From: Clostridia bacterium
Lineage (GTDB): Bacteria > Bacillota > Clostridia > Oscillospirales > Acutalibacteraceae
NCBI GenBank assembly: GCA_017465825.1
Contig: JAFTVI010000013.1
Coordinates: 1-64,000, forward strand
Reading direction: 5' to 3'
DNA: 64,000 nucleotides
In this document: piece after piece, positions 8,611-17,409 of the stretch
Position numbering within the stretch: the first letter of the stretch is position 1
Layout: the number at the start of each line of letters is the position of its first letter
Notes under the pieces: model-generated
Told to the model about the DNA's origin: nothing
Databases searched by the model: none
What the model saw: the letters and a program-made list of their open reading frames with translations, nothing else
Translations under genes and position numbers: made by a program

Positions 8611-8625
8611 ACAGAGGTTTTTGGA

Positions 8626-9138
8626 ATGTTAGTACAAATAAGAAAATGGGAACATACGGATGCGGCGGACTTGTCGGCGGCTCTTTCAAATAAAAAAGTT
8701 CAAGATAATTTGCGTGACGGTTTACCGTACCCTTATACAGAGCAGGACGGGCAAGATTATATTTCCGCTATGCTTGCCGCCAATGAAAATGATACCTTCG
8801 CCTTTGCGGTTATGGCAGACGAAAAAGTGATCGGCAGTATCGGTGCGTTTCGTCAAGCGAATATTCATAGCAAGACCGCCGAGCTTGGCTACTACATAGC
8901 GGAGGAATATTGGGGCAAAGGTATTATGACCGAAGCCGTAAAGCAGCTTTGCGAGTATGTGTTTTCCCATACCGACATTATCCGCATTTACGCAGAGCCT
9001 TTTGCTTGCAATATTGGTTCTTGCCGTGTGCTTGAAAAAGCGGGTTTTCAGTGTGAAGGAACACTCCGCAGTAATGCGGTTAAAAACGGCACGGTTTTGG
9101 ATATGAAGATGTATGCTCGGTTAAGGAAAGAGGTTTAA
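8626..9138 (+). CDS. GNAT N-acetyltransferase, RimJ/RimL type
   Basis: 170 aa. The GNAT core is visible: FAVMADEKVIGSIGAFR (strands 2-3), ELGYYIAEEYWGKGIMTEAV (acetyl-CoA pyrophosphate loop with the W-G-K-G-I variant), and NIGSCRVLEKAGFQCEGTLR. It would transfer acetyl from acetyl-CoA to an amine, either a protein N-terminus or an antibiotic-like small molecule. It sits 15 bases after the methyltransferase and 3 bases before a lipoprotein gene, so probably in the same transcript. Confidence 0.85.
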   Translation: MLVQIRKWEHTDAADLSAALSNKKVQDNLRDGLPYPYTEQDGQDYISAMLAANENDTFAFAVMADEKVIGSIGAFRQANIHSKTAELGYYIAEEYWGKGIMTEAVKQLCEYVFSHTDIIRIYAEPFACNIGSCRVLEKAGFQCEGTLRSNAVKNGTVLDMKMYARLRKEV

Positions 9139-9141
9139 GAA

Positions 9142-9567
9142 ATGAAAAAAATTATAACAATTATTATATCTACAATGTTGCTTATCTGTCTTGTCGGGTG
9201 CGATTCTTCTACTAATACTAATGGCGTTCCTGATCCTGAAAAAATCGTTCCAAAACGAGAAATTCTCATAGAAAATTTAGAAGATAGCGGATATACAATT
9301 AAATCTCTCACCACAGTTGAAGGATCTGATTTGATTGTTGATCGTATTATAGCAAAAAAAGAAAGTAAGTTTATTGACATAATATATGGATTATCCGCTG
9401 AGGATTCTGCGGAAATTTTTGAACTATACTGTGAACTATATTCCGACGACTATTACATTCTTGCTCAAAACGGAAACTATGTCTATTGTGTTAGTGATAA
9501 AAAGACTTTCAAAAATGCAGGATTTACAACAACGGATAATGTTGGAGTGCAGTATATTCATAACTAA
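9142..9567 (+). CDS. Small putative lipoprotein
   Basis: 141 aa. A type-II signal peptide ends in the lipobox LVGC (Cys about residue 20). The rest is a soluble alpha/beta-looking domain without recognised motif, rich in acidic residues (LSAEDSAEIFELYCELYSDD). Expected to be anchored on the outer face of the membrane. Begins 3 bases after the GNAT stop. Function not recognised. Confidence 0.6.
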   Translation: MKKIITIIISTMLLICLVGCDSSTNTNGVPDPEKIVPKREILIENLEDSGYTIKSLTTVEGSDLIVDRIIAKKESKFIDIIYGLSAEDSAEIFELYCELYSDDYYILAQNGNYVYCVSDKKTFKNAGFTTTDNVGVQYIHN

Positions 9568-9602
9568 TTCACCAATTACAAATTGACACGGAGGATGCAG
9601 GA

Positions 9603-9827
9603 ATGAAATGTGTATGTTGCAGAAATGAAATGCAAAAAGGAACGGTATCATTTATGGCTGTACAAGGCTTTGGACAAATGATATTGTCCTTTGCTTCTGA
9701 TGAAAACCAAAAGAAAAGCTTTTTTAAGAGAGAAACAAAAGAAAAAATAGTTTGTTCGGGAGAGGAAACGGAGGCGTACTACTGCGCCGATTGCAATAAA
9801 ATTATGCCTGTCCTGACTCTTGAATGA
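9603..9827 (+). CDS. Small zinc-ribbon protein (DUF6487-like)
   Basis: 74 aa with two Cys pairs, MKCVCC at the N-terminus and YYCADC near the C-terminus, a probable zinc ribbon. The start has GGAGG upstream (9591-9595). Similar small proteins with an N-terminal MKC-x2-C are common in Firmicutes and have no known function. Confidence 0.55.
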   Translation: MKCVCCRNEMQKGTVSFMAVQGFGQMILSFASDENQKKSFFKRETKEKIVCSGEETEAYYCADCNKIMPVLTLE

Positions 9828-9895
9828 CTATAACTTTAAAAATTACGGCTAATTATTATAAACCAAAATGTTAGTTCAAACGGAGGCGAAAACAA

Positions 9896-10795
9896 ATGAT
9901 ACTTGAACTAAAAAATATTGACAAGTCCTTTGGCGAGAAAGAAGTCCTCAAAGGCGTATCTTTCACGGCAGAGGGAGGAAAGGCGTTCGGTCTGCTCGGC
10001 AGAAACGGCGCGGGAAAGACGACCTCTATCCGTATTCTGATGAACGTGTTCCCAGCGAACAGCGGTGAGGTTCTTGTGGACGGAAAGCCTATTGATTACG
10101 ATAAAATCGGCATCGGCTATCTGCCCGAAGAAAGAGGTCTTTATCCTAAAAAGATTATCATTGACCAGCTTACATATTTTGCGGAGCTGAAAGGTATGAG
10201 CCGCAAGGATGCGGTAAAGTCTATCGACTATTGGCTCGAAAGGCTCGGTATGACCGAATACCGCAATAAGCGCCTTGATACTCTTTCAAAGGGTAATCAG
10301 CAAAAAATTCAGCTCATAACCGCCCTTGCGCACGATCCCGATATTGTTATCCTGGATGAACCCTTCTCTGGTCTTGATCCCGTTAATGCAATGCTGCTGA
10401 AGGACGTGGTGAAAGAACAGATTGCTAAAGGTAAAATAGTTCTGTTCTCAAGCCATCAGATGAGCTATATTGAGGAGTTCTGCGATAGTATTGCTATCCT
10501 CAATAACGGTGTTGTTGCTCTGCACGGAGATCTGCACGACATTAAGCGTGATTATCCCCGTGATCGATTGGTTGTTCGCACAGAGAATTCCGATGCCATA
10601 AAGGCAGATTTTGGCTCTGCCTGCAGCATCACTGAAAGCGGCGACCTCTTGATTCAGCTTTCCTCTGCTGACGAAAAGAAAGCGGTAATGACTCGCCTTG
10701 TAGAAAACTATGATGTCGATGAAGTCAGGGTGTTTGAACCTTCGCTCAACGATATTTTCGTAGAGTATGCCGGCGATGCCGCAAAGGAGGACTAA
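9896..10795 (+). CDS. ABC transporter ATP-binding protein, NatA-like
   Basis: 299 aa. Walker A GRNGAGKTTS, signature LSKGNQQKIQ, Walker B IVILDEPFSGLDP and the switch His (SSHQMSY) are all present, so it should hydrolyse ATP. The C-terminal extension after residue 220 is typical of NatA/CcmA-type exporters. A permease gene follows after 3 bases, its RBS (AAGGAGG) lying inside this gene's end. Substrate unknown; Na+ or a drug/peptide are the usual options. Confidence 0.9.
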   Translation: MILELKNIDKSFGEKEVLKGVSFTAEGGKAFGLLGRNGAGKTTSIRILMNVFPANSGEVLVDGKPIDYDKIGIGYLPEERGLYPKKIIIDQLTYFAELKGMSRKDAVKSIDYWLERLGMTEYRNKRLDTLSKGNQQKIQLITALAHDPDIVILDEPFSGLDPVNAMLLKDVVKEQIAKGKIVLFSSHQMSYIEEFCDSIAILNNGVVALHGDLHDIKRDYPRDRLVVRTENSDAIKADFGSACSITESGDLLIQLSSADEKKAVMTRLVENYDVDEVRVFEPSLNDIFVEYAGDAAKED

Positions 10796-10798
10796 GCC

Positions 10799-12040
10799 AT
10801 GAAACAGTTTGGAAAAATACTTAAATTTGAACTCAAATACTATTTTAAGAATAAGATTTTCGTAGGTGTTACCATTTTTCTCGTGCTTGCGATTGCGGCG
10901 GTAATGTTCTTCCCCCGTATCACAGCGCTCTTTGAAACGGATGATACTTCTGATACGTCTACCGAGCTTTCGGTAATGCTTGTGAAAGCCGATGAGCCTG
11001 CACAGGCAGATATGGTAAAACAGGCGTTTGCTACCGCATTTACGGATTACGATGTTCAGATTACAGACGAAAGCAATGACACAATAAAAGATAAAATTAC
11101 ATCGGGCGATGCGGAGTGCGCCTTTGTTATGACGGATGCTACCGCCTATACCTACTACGTCAACAATCTTTCGATGTATGATATGAATACCGAAATTGCC
11201 AATGAGGTATTGCAGCAGATATATCAGATGAATGCTATGATCGGCGGTGGTATGACTGCAGAGCAGGCAACCAATGTGATGAATATTCAAATCACAAGCG
11301 AGGTTGAGAGCCTTGGCAAAAATCAGATGGAGAACTATTTTTATACCTATATCATGATTATGGCATTGTATATGGTAATTCTCTTATACGGTCAGATGGT
11401 AGCAACCAACGTGGCAACCGAGAAGAGCTCAAGGGCGATGGAGGTTCTGATTACAAGTGCAAAGCCTACCTCGATGATGTTTGGAAAGGTACTTGCATCC
11501 TGCCTTGCCGGTTTTATTCAGCTTGTGGCAGTTTTCGGCTCGGCGCTCATATTCTACAATCTCAATAAGTCTTATTGGGGTGACAATATGATTATCGACT
11601 CCATCTTTAATATACCGCCCGAACTGCTCGTATATATGCTTGTGTTCTTTATCCTCGGGTTCCTTATTTACGCATTTATGTTTGGCGCAGTCGGTTCAAC
11701 GGCATCCAAACTCGAAGATATTAACACCTCGGTTATGCCAATCACAATGCTGTTCATTATTGCTTTCTTTGTGGTAATGTTCTCGATGTCCTCAGGTGAT
11801 GTAGATAATACCATTATGGTGGTATGCTCCTACATTCCATTCACTTCACCGATGTCGATGTTCACCCGAATTGCTATGAGTACGGTGCCTTGGTATGAGA
11901 TTGCCATCTCTATTGCAATCCTTGTTGGCTCTACCGTAGGAATCGGTGTGCTTTCCGCAAAGATCTACCGTGTGGGTGTTCTGATGTACGGCACTACACC
12001 TAAAATTAGCAATATCATTAAGGCGGTCTGGAAGGCATAA
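10799..12040 (+). CDS. ABC-2 type permease, NatB-like
   Basis: 413 aa. One N-terminal membrane segment (~20-40), a large extracytoplasmic region (~45-180), then five C-terminal membrane segments starting near YTYIMIMALYMVILLYGQMV. The motif NVATEKSSRAMEVLITSAKP is characteristic of NatB/ABC-2 permeases. It pairs with the ATPase directly upstream to make an exporter. A strong terminator follows the stop codon. Confidence 0.88.
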   Translation: MKQFGKILKFELKYYFKNKIFVGVTIFLVLAIAAVMFFPRITALFETDDTSDTSTELSVMLVKADEPAQADMVKQAFATAFTDYDVQITDESNDTIKDKITSGDAECAFVMTDATAYTYYVNNLSMYDMNTEIANEVLQQIYQMNAMIGGGMTAEQATNVMNIQITSEVESLGKNQMENYFYTYIMIMALYMVILLYGQMVATNVATEKSSRAMEVLITSAKPTSMMFGKVLASCLAGFIQLVAVFGSALIFYNLNKSYWGDNMIIDSIFNIPPELLVYMLVFFILGFLIYAFMFGAVGSTASKLEDINTSVMPITMLFIIAFFVVMFSMSSGDVDNTIMVVCSYIPFTSPMSMFTRIAMSTVPWYEIAISIAILVGSTVGIGVLSAKIYRVGVLMYGTTPKISNIIKAVWKA

Positions 12041-12043
12041 CGC

Positions 12044-12082
12044 AAATAAACGGTGTCGCTTCGGCGGCACCGTTTATTTTAG
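12044..12082 (+). terminator. Intrinsic terminator after the ABC exporter
   Basis: AAATAAACGGTG-TCGC / GCGG-CACCGTTTATTT, a 16-bp stem with a TTCG loop, followed by TTT. Ends the 7.9-12.0 kb transcript. Confidence 0.85.
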
Positions 12083-12251
12083 GTGAAAGATTAACAAGTT
12101 TATGTTATAATATCTGCGGAAACTTTGAAGTTGCTTAAGAGATTTGTATAAAATATTAGTCGCTATTTATGGGCATTCGCTGTTTATGGTAAAGACATAT
12201 GTATGCCTTGTTTGATACGATAGACACATCAAAACAGAGGAGGTCTTGGAG

Positions 12252-12728
12252 ATGGACACAAAAAAGATAGGTATGTTTTTAAAACAATTGAGAAATGAAA
12301 ATGGAATGACACAGGAACAATTAGGTGAAAAGATTGGTGTTAGTAATAAAACAATTTCTCGATGGGAAACGGGCAATTATATGCCACCTGTTGATTGTCT
12401 TAATATGTTAAGTAATATTTATAATATAAGCATTAATGAAATTTTAGCTGGAGAACAAGCTTCTGGAGACGCATTTACAAAGATAGCAGAACAGAATATT
12501 ACAGTTACTTTAAAAGAGTTAGAAAAGGATTGTCAGACCTTTGAAAAGAAAATGATGTGCATTTTAGCAGTTACAACTCTGCTAACAATTATTATTCTTA
12601 CATTGTTGCCAATGAAAACAATTAAAGATGTTATAGTAATGATGCTGGTGGTTGCAGTTGCATTTATTGCGAATACTCTTAACATAGTTGCATTGGCTAC
12701 AAAAAAGCAAATGTTAGATAATAAGTAG
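12252..12728 (+). CDS. XRE-family regulator with two membrane segments
   Basis: 158 aa. Residues ~5-60 form a Cro/CI helix-turn-helix (NGMTQEQLGEKIGVSNKTIS RWE is the recognition region). The C-terminus has two hydrophobic helices (ILAVTTLLTIIILTLLP and VIVMMLVVAVAFIANTL), so it is probably a membrane-tethered repressor. The ATG at 12252 is preferred because GAGGAGGT stands 7 bases upstream; a TTG six bases earlier overlaps that site. Its location next to the ABC exporter suggests it may control it. Confidence 0.75.
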   Translation: MDTKKIGMFLKQLRNENGMTQEQLGEKIGVSNKTISRWETGNYMPPVDCLNMLSNIYNISINEILAGEQASGDAFTKIAEQNITVTLKELEKDCQTFEKKMMCILAVTTLLTIIILTLLPMKTIKDVIVMMLVVAVAFIANTLNIVALATKKQMLDNK

Positions 12729-12882
12729 AAGTGAAAATTTCAGTTTTACTATGTGACAACATAAAAAAATATCAATGCAACCCAAAGTTTACATTTAGAA
12801 ACGCCGGATTGGTGGTATGTTTTCGCTGAGTATTCTATAATAAATGCAACGCAGCGTTAGAAAACATAAAGGAGCAAAGATT

Positions 12883-13677
12883 ATGACACTTGGCGAAAAA
12901 ATAGCAAAACAAAGAAAAGAACTGAATTATACACAGGAGCAGCTTGCCGATATTCTTGGCGTGTCACGTCAATCCATCAGCAAATGGGAGTCAGACATTG
13001 CCTACCCCGAAACCGATAAGCTCATCGAGCTTGGCAAACTGTTCGACTGTTCGATGGATTATCTGCTAAAAGAAGATGTTACCGAAAAGCAGAGTTCATT
13101 ACCAAAAGAAACTGAAACCTTTTGGGATAAATTCAAAAAGCAATTTCATGAACGTAAGAGTGATAAAATGGTTTGCGGACTGCCGCTTTACCATATTGGT
13201 CGAAATGCCCACGGTTTCTTTGCGGTAGGGTTGAAGGCACGAGGTGTGTTCTCCATAGGACTTATGTCAAGAGGTATCTTCTCCCTTGGCGTTTTGTCTC
13301 TCGGTATCATTTCCATTGGACTTCTGTCCCTTGGCCTGATCTCTGCCGGAACTTTCTCTCTTGGACTTCTTGCAGTAGGCTCTATTGCTCTCGGCTTGAT
13401 TGCAGCAGGAGCAATCAGTGTAGGAATTATATCCTTCGGTGCACTCTCGGTTGGCTGCTTCTCATCGGGCGCACTTGCCATCGGTAAATATGTCGCTGTC
13501 GGCGATCACGCACACGCTATGATTACTATCGGTCAAACCGTGGCCGACGGAAGTGTTTATAGCCATATTGGAGATCTGACAACGGCGGATATACCGAAGG
13601 TTGTAGAATGGCTTGACGGCAACATTCCGTCTTGGCTCGGTTGGGCAAAAGAGATTTTCAAATTTTATATTCAATAA
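12883..13677 (+). CDS. XRE-family regulator with a hydrophobic five-residue repeat domain
   Basis: 264 aa from the ATG at 12883 (AAAGGAG upstream). Residues 1-65 are a helix-turn-helix (LNYTQEQLADILGVSRQSIS). After a charged linker comes a run of about sixteen five-residue units ending in Gly, e.g. GVFSIG, GIFSLG, GIISIG, GLISAG, over roughly residues 110-210. Period five with Ser and Gly at fixed spots suggests a regular beta solenoid related in principle to pentapeptide-repeat folds, or a membrane-embedded stack. It is followed by a short globular C-terminus. The effector is unknown. Confidence 0.75.
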   Translation: MTLGEKIAKQRKELNYTQEQLADILGVSRQSISKWESDIAYPETDKLIELGKLFDCSMDYLLKEDVTEKQSSLPKETETFWDKFKKQFHERKSDKMVCGLPLYHIGRNAHGFFAVGLKARGVFSIGLMSRGIFSLGVLSLGIISIGLLSLGLISAGTFSLGLLAVGSIALGLIAAGAISVGIISFGALSVGCFSSGALAIGKYVAVGDHAHAMITIGQTVADGSVYSHIGDLTTADIPKVVEWLDGNIPSWLGWAKEIFKFYIQ

Positions 13678-13702
13678 ATATCGATTTGACGAGGTGGTAT
13701 AT

Positions 13703-14530
13703 GTGCTGATTAAAATCCGTGATTTTGATTGTACGGAAGTGTGGAATGGCGTTTTTTATAAGAAACTATCTAACTACCCACTGGTATCTGATTGGGAAAT
13801 TAGAACAATCATTGAATTTACGGAATATGAGAAAAAGTACGGCAGAGAATGTGAAATTGCCTGCGATAATGAGGATACATTGCGCATAATTCTGGACGGT
13901 ATCGAACACAAAGAAGCATATTTGTCTGCATCACGTCCAAAGTTACTGACAGAATGTACAGCTTGTCCGTATCGAAAAGGTTGCGTCACGGAATATGTAT
14001 GTCATACAACTTCCGCTGACAATGCTATTAAGATTTTCGAGTGCGGGAAATTATTGTCTGCGCTCAACGCAAGAAAAATTTCTGTCGAGGAATTGATGCA
14101 TGAAAACAGAAATGCGGCAAATGACCCCGCGGATTACTTTGAATACATCATGTTTGCATGGGGAAATTGCCAGGCGGGTGACAGGCTTGTTATGGAACGA
14201 AAGCTGAACCGTTTACCAAACGAAAAGGATTTAAGTGTAGATTTCACGCCCGGCATACGCTTCTATTTCAAGTATGATGAGCTCATCAAACATCCCAACG
14301 CCGTGATTGACGGCTTTTTGCCTTTGAAAATAAAGGACGAGCTGATGCTGTCGGAATGGGTGTATGCGATCATAATACCAACCGCACACAGAGCTACACT
14401 TGAATCGGTCATACCGAGTGATCTCAAAAACAAGGTGATCTATGTTGAAAATGATTGCAAGGACATTTGGGATTGGTCGGAAAAGGTGTACCGCATCGTA
14501 GAGAATTTGGCAGAACAGGAGAACGAATAA
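13703..14530 (+). CDS. Hypothetical protein, possibly ADP-ribosyltransferase-like (DarT-like)
   Basis: 275 aa if started at GTG 13703, which has GAGGTGG a few bases upstream; the open frame extends further upstream but would overlap the previous gene. A Cys cluster CTACPYRKGC (near residue 95) is followed by YVCHTTSADNAIKIFECGKL, a pattern reminiscent of the N-terminal NAD-binding motif of DarT-like/ART proteins (histidine followed by an 'I..GL' turn). The C-terminal part ends with YAIIIPTAHRATLESVIP. This resemblance is weak and the catalytic residues cannot be assigned with confidence. Confidence 0.45.
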   Translation: MLIKIRDFDCTEVWNGVFYKKLSNYPLVSDWEIRTIIEFTEYEKKYGRECEIACDNEDTLRIILDGIEHKEAYLSASRPKLLTECTACPYRKGCVTEYVCHTTSADNAIKIFECGKLLSALNARKISVEELMHENRNAANDPADYFEYIMFAWGNCQAGDRLVMERKLNRLPNEKDLSVDFTPGIRFYFKYDELIKHPNAVIDGFLPLKIKDELMLSEWVYAIIIPTAHRATLESVIPSDLKNKVIYVENDCKDIWDWSEKVYRIVENLAEQENE

Positions 14531-14532
14531 AA

Positions 14533-14853
14533 ATGGATTGTTGTATGCAAAAAAATTTTGAAATCATAAAGGAATACGATCCTACGCCAAAGAACCCCGA
14601 CGGTAGCATACGATGGTTTTTATACCGTTGGGATGACGGTAAGCGCGGTGTTCGGCGCTTGGTACGTTGCCAAAATTGCTGTACACTTTATTTGGTACAA
14701 GCATATCACCTTCATAAGTTTTCGGAACAAAAGGATACTTTGTTTGAGGATTACTACATTGTGAAGGATGAACACGAAGCCGATTATTTAAATCGCACCT
14801 ACACGGGCGTTCAATTGGAGCACAAATTGATTCCAACTTTTCGTTTTCGATAA
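14533..14853 (+). CDS. Hypothetical protein with Cys-rich motif
   Basis: 106 aa, starting 2 bases after the preceding stop, so translationally coupled to it. It contains VRCQNCCTLYLVQAYH, a likely metal-binding Cys motif, and many aromatic residues (IRWFLYRWDDGKRG). Not recognised; the coupling suggests it works with the upstream protein. Confidence 0.5.
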   Translation: MDCCMQKNFEIIKEYDPTPKNPDGSIRWFLYRWDDGKRGVRRLVRCQNCCTLYLVQAYHLHKFSEQKDTLFEDYYIVKDEHEADYLNRTYTGVQLEHKLIPTFRFR

Positions 14854-14877
14854 ATTTGGATTTGAGGAGATACCCTT

Positions 14878-15236
14878 ATGGAATGGTTTAATGTATTTGG
14901 TTTGGCTTTCATAGTTGTTATTATGATTCCAAACATTATTTTTGCAGTTAGATGTAAGGGTGGTTTTGAAAACAGGTGGAATAACAAAACAATCGAGTTT
15001 ATTGAACAAATCGGAAGATTTGGTTGCTTTGGATTTATGATTTTCAATATTCCAGGAACTTGGTTTGGCTGGTGGTCTAATGAGGCATTTGCAATATATC
15101 TCATAATTGATTCTCTGTAATCCCATCAGTAATTTTTCTATTTAGTGGAGTCATGAGCAGGTCGATATTACTGATTATTACATCAATATTTTTTGCGTCA
15201 TCTCACATTTTGATTTCATATAAGAATGTCAAATGA
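14878..15236 (+). pseudogene. Frameshifted small membrane protein gene
   Basis: The first frame (14878-15120) encodes 80 aa, MEWFNVFGLAFIVVIMIPNI through AIYLIIDSL, then stops. In the next frame, from 15117 to 15236, the sequence continues with VIPSVIFLFSGVMSRSILLI and ISYKNVK before a stop. Both halves are hydrophobic and read like one membrane protein of four or five helices. A frameshift, perhaps with loss of a short middle segment, has split it. Confidence 0.6.
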
Positions 15237-15312
15237 TTTTGTCAAACTCCAATTTGTTGGATAAATATGCAAATAAATTGGCGGCAAGGATTTTTCGTCA
15301 TTGCCGCTACAT

Positions 15313-16065
15313 TTATATCAGCTTATATTTTGCGGTCAGCACTTCCTCGCAATTGTCCTCGGCGGTATCTGTAAAAAGTTCACGTTCATACGAAATGCCA
15401 CTTTGCATCAGGCAAAGCTCAAGAAAGCACAGAAAGATACCAATATCAATACGGTTATAGTGTGCCACCTTATCCGCAGGCATAATACCGCGCTTGCCCG
15501 GTTTCTTGTAACGGTAAACGGTCAGGTATTTTTCTTCTGCCGTTACCTTCCACGGTTGGGTGTTGCAGGCACTTGGCGTAAATCTCACGATGTTGCCGAT
15601 CTCACGGTAATACTCGTTGGTCCATATTTCATCGAGCTGCTTGCGTTTGCTCTTGAACATATCCTTGCGGAACTTGTTCTCGGCAACCTTGGCAATCGCG
15701 ATCATAATCACAAAATCAAGACCGTTGTAGGTAGGCTCATCGGGTTTACCGATACCGAACCAAAGCGCGCCGATTCCGAGAGAAGCAAGGTACAGATCAA
15801 GCTGCTCACCGATATAGCCGATATTCTGTAGATAATTTTCCTTTTTCTCACTGTATAGTAGAATACAATACTCCTGACCACGCTTGCAGGTGGTTTTATC
15901 GGCAGGTACAACACGAATAGCCGTCTTTATACCGTCAATCAAAGGTGTAAAGGTGTTATATTTATCTTCAATGCTTTTGAGTTCTGCAGGATTTATGCTG
16001 ACGATATCACGGAAAATGTGAAAGGATTTTCTTTTAAAAATCATCGAGTAAAGCTCTTTTTCCAT
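15313..16065 (-). CDS. Nitroreductase-family protein (TM1586-like)
   Basis: 250 aa from the ATG at 16065 (TAAGGAGG about 11 bases upstream). The N-terminal KRKSFHIFRDI carries the Arg/Ser FMN-phosphate contact of nitroreductases, and IGNIVRFTPSACNTQPWKV is the conserved S-x2-N-x-QPW motif. The LASLGIGALWFGIG region is the dimer and flavin core. Expected to be a cytoplasmic FMN enzyme using NAD(P)H; natural substrate unknown. It is oriented opposite to its neighbours. Confidence 0.8.
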   Translation of the reverse strand: MEKELYSMIFKRKSFHIFRDIVSINPAELKSIEDKYNTFTPLIDGIKTAIRVVPADKTTCKRGQEYCILLYSEKKENYLQNIGYIGEQLDLYLASLGIGALWFGIGKPDEPTYNGLDFVIMIAIAKVAENKFRKDMFKSKRKQLDEIWTNEYYREIGNIVRFTPSACNTQPWKVTAEEKYLTVYRYKKPGKRGIMPADKVAHYNRIDIGIFLCFLELCLMQSGISYERELFTDTAEDNCEEVLTAKYKLI

Positions 16066-16173
16066 AGCGTTTTCGCCTCCTAAGGTTAGAAACATTTTAT
16101 CAAATCAAATTTTAAATGTCAACGTAAGTTAATCTGAAAAATATAAAATTTAATGTTTTACATTAAAAACCCA

Positions 16174-16202
16174 TTGACATACATTAAAAGTTATGTTATA
16201 CT
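16174..16202 (+). promoter_or_regulatory. Near-consensus sigma-A promoter
   Basis: TTGACA (16174-16179), a 17-base spacer and TATACT (16197-16202), about 33 bases before the DUF2975 gene. One of the best promoter matches in the window. Confidence 0.8.
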
Positions 16203-16234
16203 TTCATCATCAAAAAACTTTGGAGGTAGGAATA

Positions 16235-16792
16235 ATGAAAGGTATAAACAAACTCGGAAAAATCATTACAAAAATTTTGGAAGTATTCCATTGGGTTGGA
16301 GCAGTACTTATGGTAGCGGCAACCGTCTGTTCTGTGGTAGCACCGAATTGGGTAAAATACTTTGTAGGATTTGATGCAAAAGAGTGCTGCGGTGCAAACC
16401 TTGAAGTGTACGGATTTGAAGTAAATGCTCCCGTTGTTAACGGAAATACCGATATGACATCCTTTATGCTTTTTGGTATTGGTGCAGTAATTATTCTGGC
16501 AGTTATGGCAATGGTGTTCCGCAATCTACATTTAATTTTCAAAAAATCCGAAAACGGAACCCCGTTCCAAAAGGATAATATTCGTATGATGAAAGAGATC
16601 GGCATATTCGCTATTGCCGTACCTGTAATCGGTTTTATTATGAGTATAATCGTTCGCTTGGTGACCGGAGTGGAAACCGCTGAAATCAGCATTGATATGG
16701 GTGGCATCTTTATGGGAATCATCGTTCTTTGCTTGACTCAGTATTTCGTTCACGGTGCCGATCTTGAAAAAGACGTAGACGGACTTCTGTGA
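16235..16792 (+). CDS. DUF2975 membrane protein
   Basis: 185 aa from the ATG at 16235 (GGAGGT upstream). Four hydrophobic segments: about 17-37, 75-95, 120-145 and 157-175. The pattern, with KNGTPF-like SENGTPFQKDNIRMMKEIG between segments 2 and 3, fits DUF2975. These proteins usually sit next to a small XRE regulator of YozG type, as here (10 bases downstream). Function unknown, possibly sensing or immunity at the membrane. Confidence 0.8.
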   Translation: MKGINKLGKIITKILEVFHWVGAVLMVAATVCSVVAPNWVKYFVGFDAKECCGANLEVYGFEVNAPVVNGNTDMTSFMLFGIGAVIILAVMAMVFRNLHLIFKKSENGTPFQKDNIRMMKEIGIFAIAVPVIGFIMSIIVRLVTGVETAEISIDMGGIFMGIIVLCLTQYFVHGADLEKDVDGLL

Positions 16793-16802
16793 GGAGGCGG
16801 CT

Positions 16803-17015
16803 ATGGGAAAAATCGTTTTAAGACTTGACAGAATGATGGTGGAACGAAAAATGTCCTTAAATGAGCTGGCCGAGCGTGTGGGTATTTCCAATGTCAATCT
16901 GTCAAAAATCAAAAATAACAAAGTAACAGCTATCCGCTTTGCTACCCTTGCGGCGATCTGCGATGTACTCGATTGCGAAGCCGGAGATATTTTAGAATTC
17001 CAAAAAGAAGATTGA
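16803..17015 (+). CDS. Small XRE/YozG-type regulator
   Basis: 70 aa, a bare helix-turn-helix: MSLNELAERVGISNVNLSKI with the conserved C-terminal AICDVLDCEAGDILEF. Cognate partner of the DUF2975 protein, whose stop lies 10 bases upstream with GAGGAGG as RBS. Probably represses its own operon. Confidence 0.85.
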   Translation: MGKIVLRLDRMMVERKMSLNELAERVGISNVNLSKIKNNKVTAIRFATLAAICDVLDCEAGDILEFQKED

Positions 17016-17019
17016 TATG

Positions 17020-17045
17020 AAAGCGTCGCTTCGGCGGCGCTTTTT
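17020..17045 (+). terminator. Intrinsic terminator after the DUF2975/XRE pair
   Basis: AAAGCG-TCGC / GCGG-CGCTTT stem with TTCG loop and a T5 tail. Confidence 0.8.
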
Positions 17046-17124
17046 GCATTTTATATCGAAAACGCTGGACTTGTGAAAGGTGTTGTGGTATGTATTTGTG
17101 TTGCAAAAAGGAGGTGCAACGCAC

Positions 17125-17409
17125 ATGACAACACTTGAAGATTTATACTATGGCAACATCAGTCCGCACGAAAGGTATATCAAGCGAGGAACGAGAGTTG
17201 ATAAGCTCGTCAAGCTGATATGCAAGAATGAGGAAGAACTGAACTCTACCCTCACAGAGAAACAAAAAGAAACCTTTGAAAAGTTCAAGGACTGCACAAG
17301 CGAACTGTCCTGCATCACCGAGCGTGAAGCGTTCAGTTCAGGATTTATCCTCGCAACACGCATAATGGTGGAAGTGATGCAAGGCTTGGAGGAGGTCGAG
17401 GATATATGA
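17125..17409 (+). CDS. DUF6809-like small protein
   Basis: 94 aa from the ATG at 17125 (AAAAGGAGGTG 8 bases upstream). All-helical, charged; EDLYYGNISPHERYIKRG and GFILATRIMVEVMQGL resemble the DUF6809 family found on mobile elements of Clostridia. Its stop overlaps the start of the next gene (ATGA), so the two are coupled. No known function. Confidence 0.6.
   Translation: MTTLEDLYYGNISPHERYIKRGTRVDKLVKLICKNEEELNSTLTEKQKETFEKFKDCTSELSCITEREAFSSGFILATRIMVEVMQGLEEVEDI

Noticed and set aside
10448..11290. 280-codon open frame opposite the ABC transporter genes
   Set aside because: Antisense shadow of two clear ABC genes with no family resemblance.
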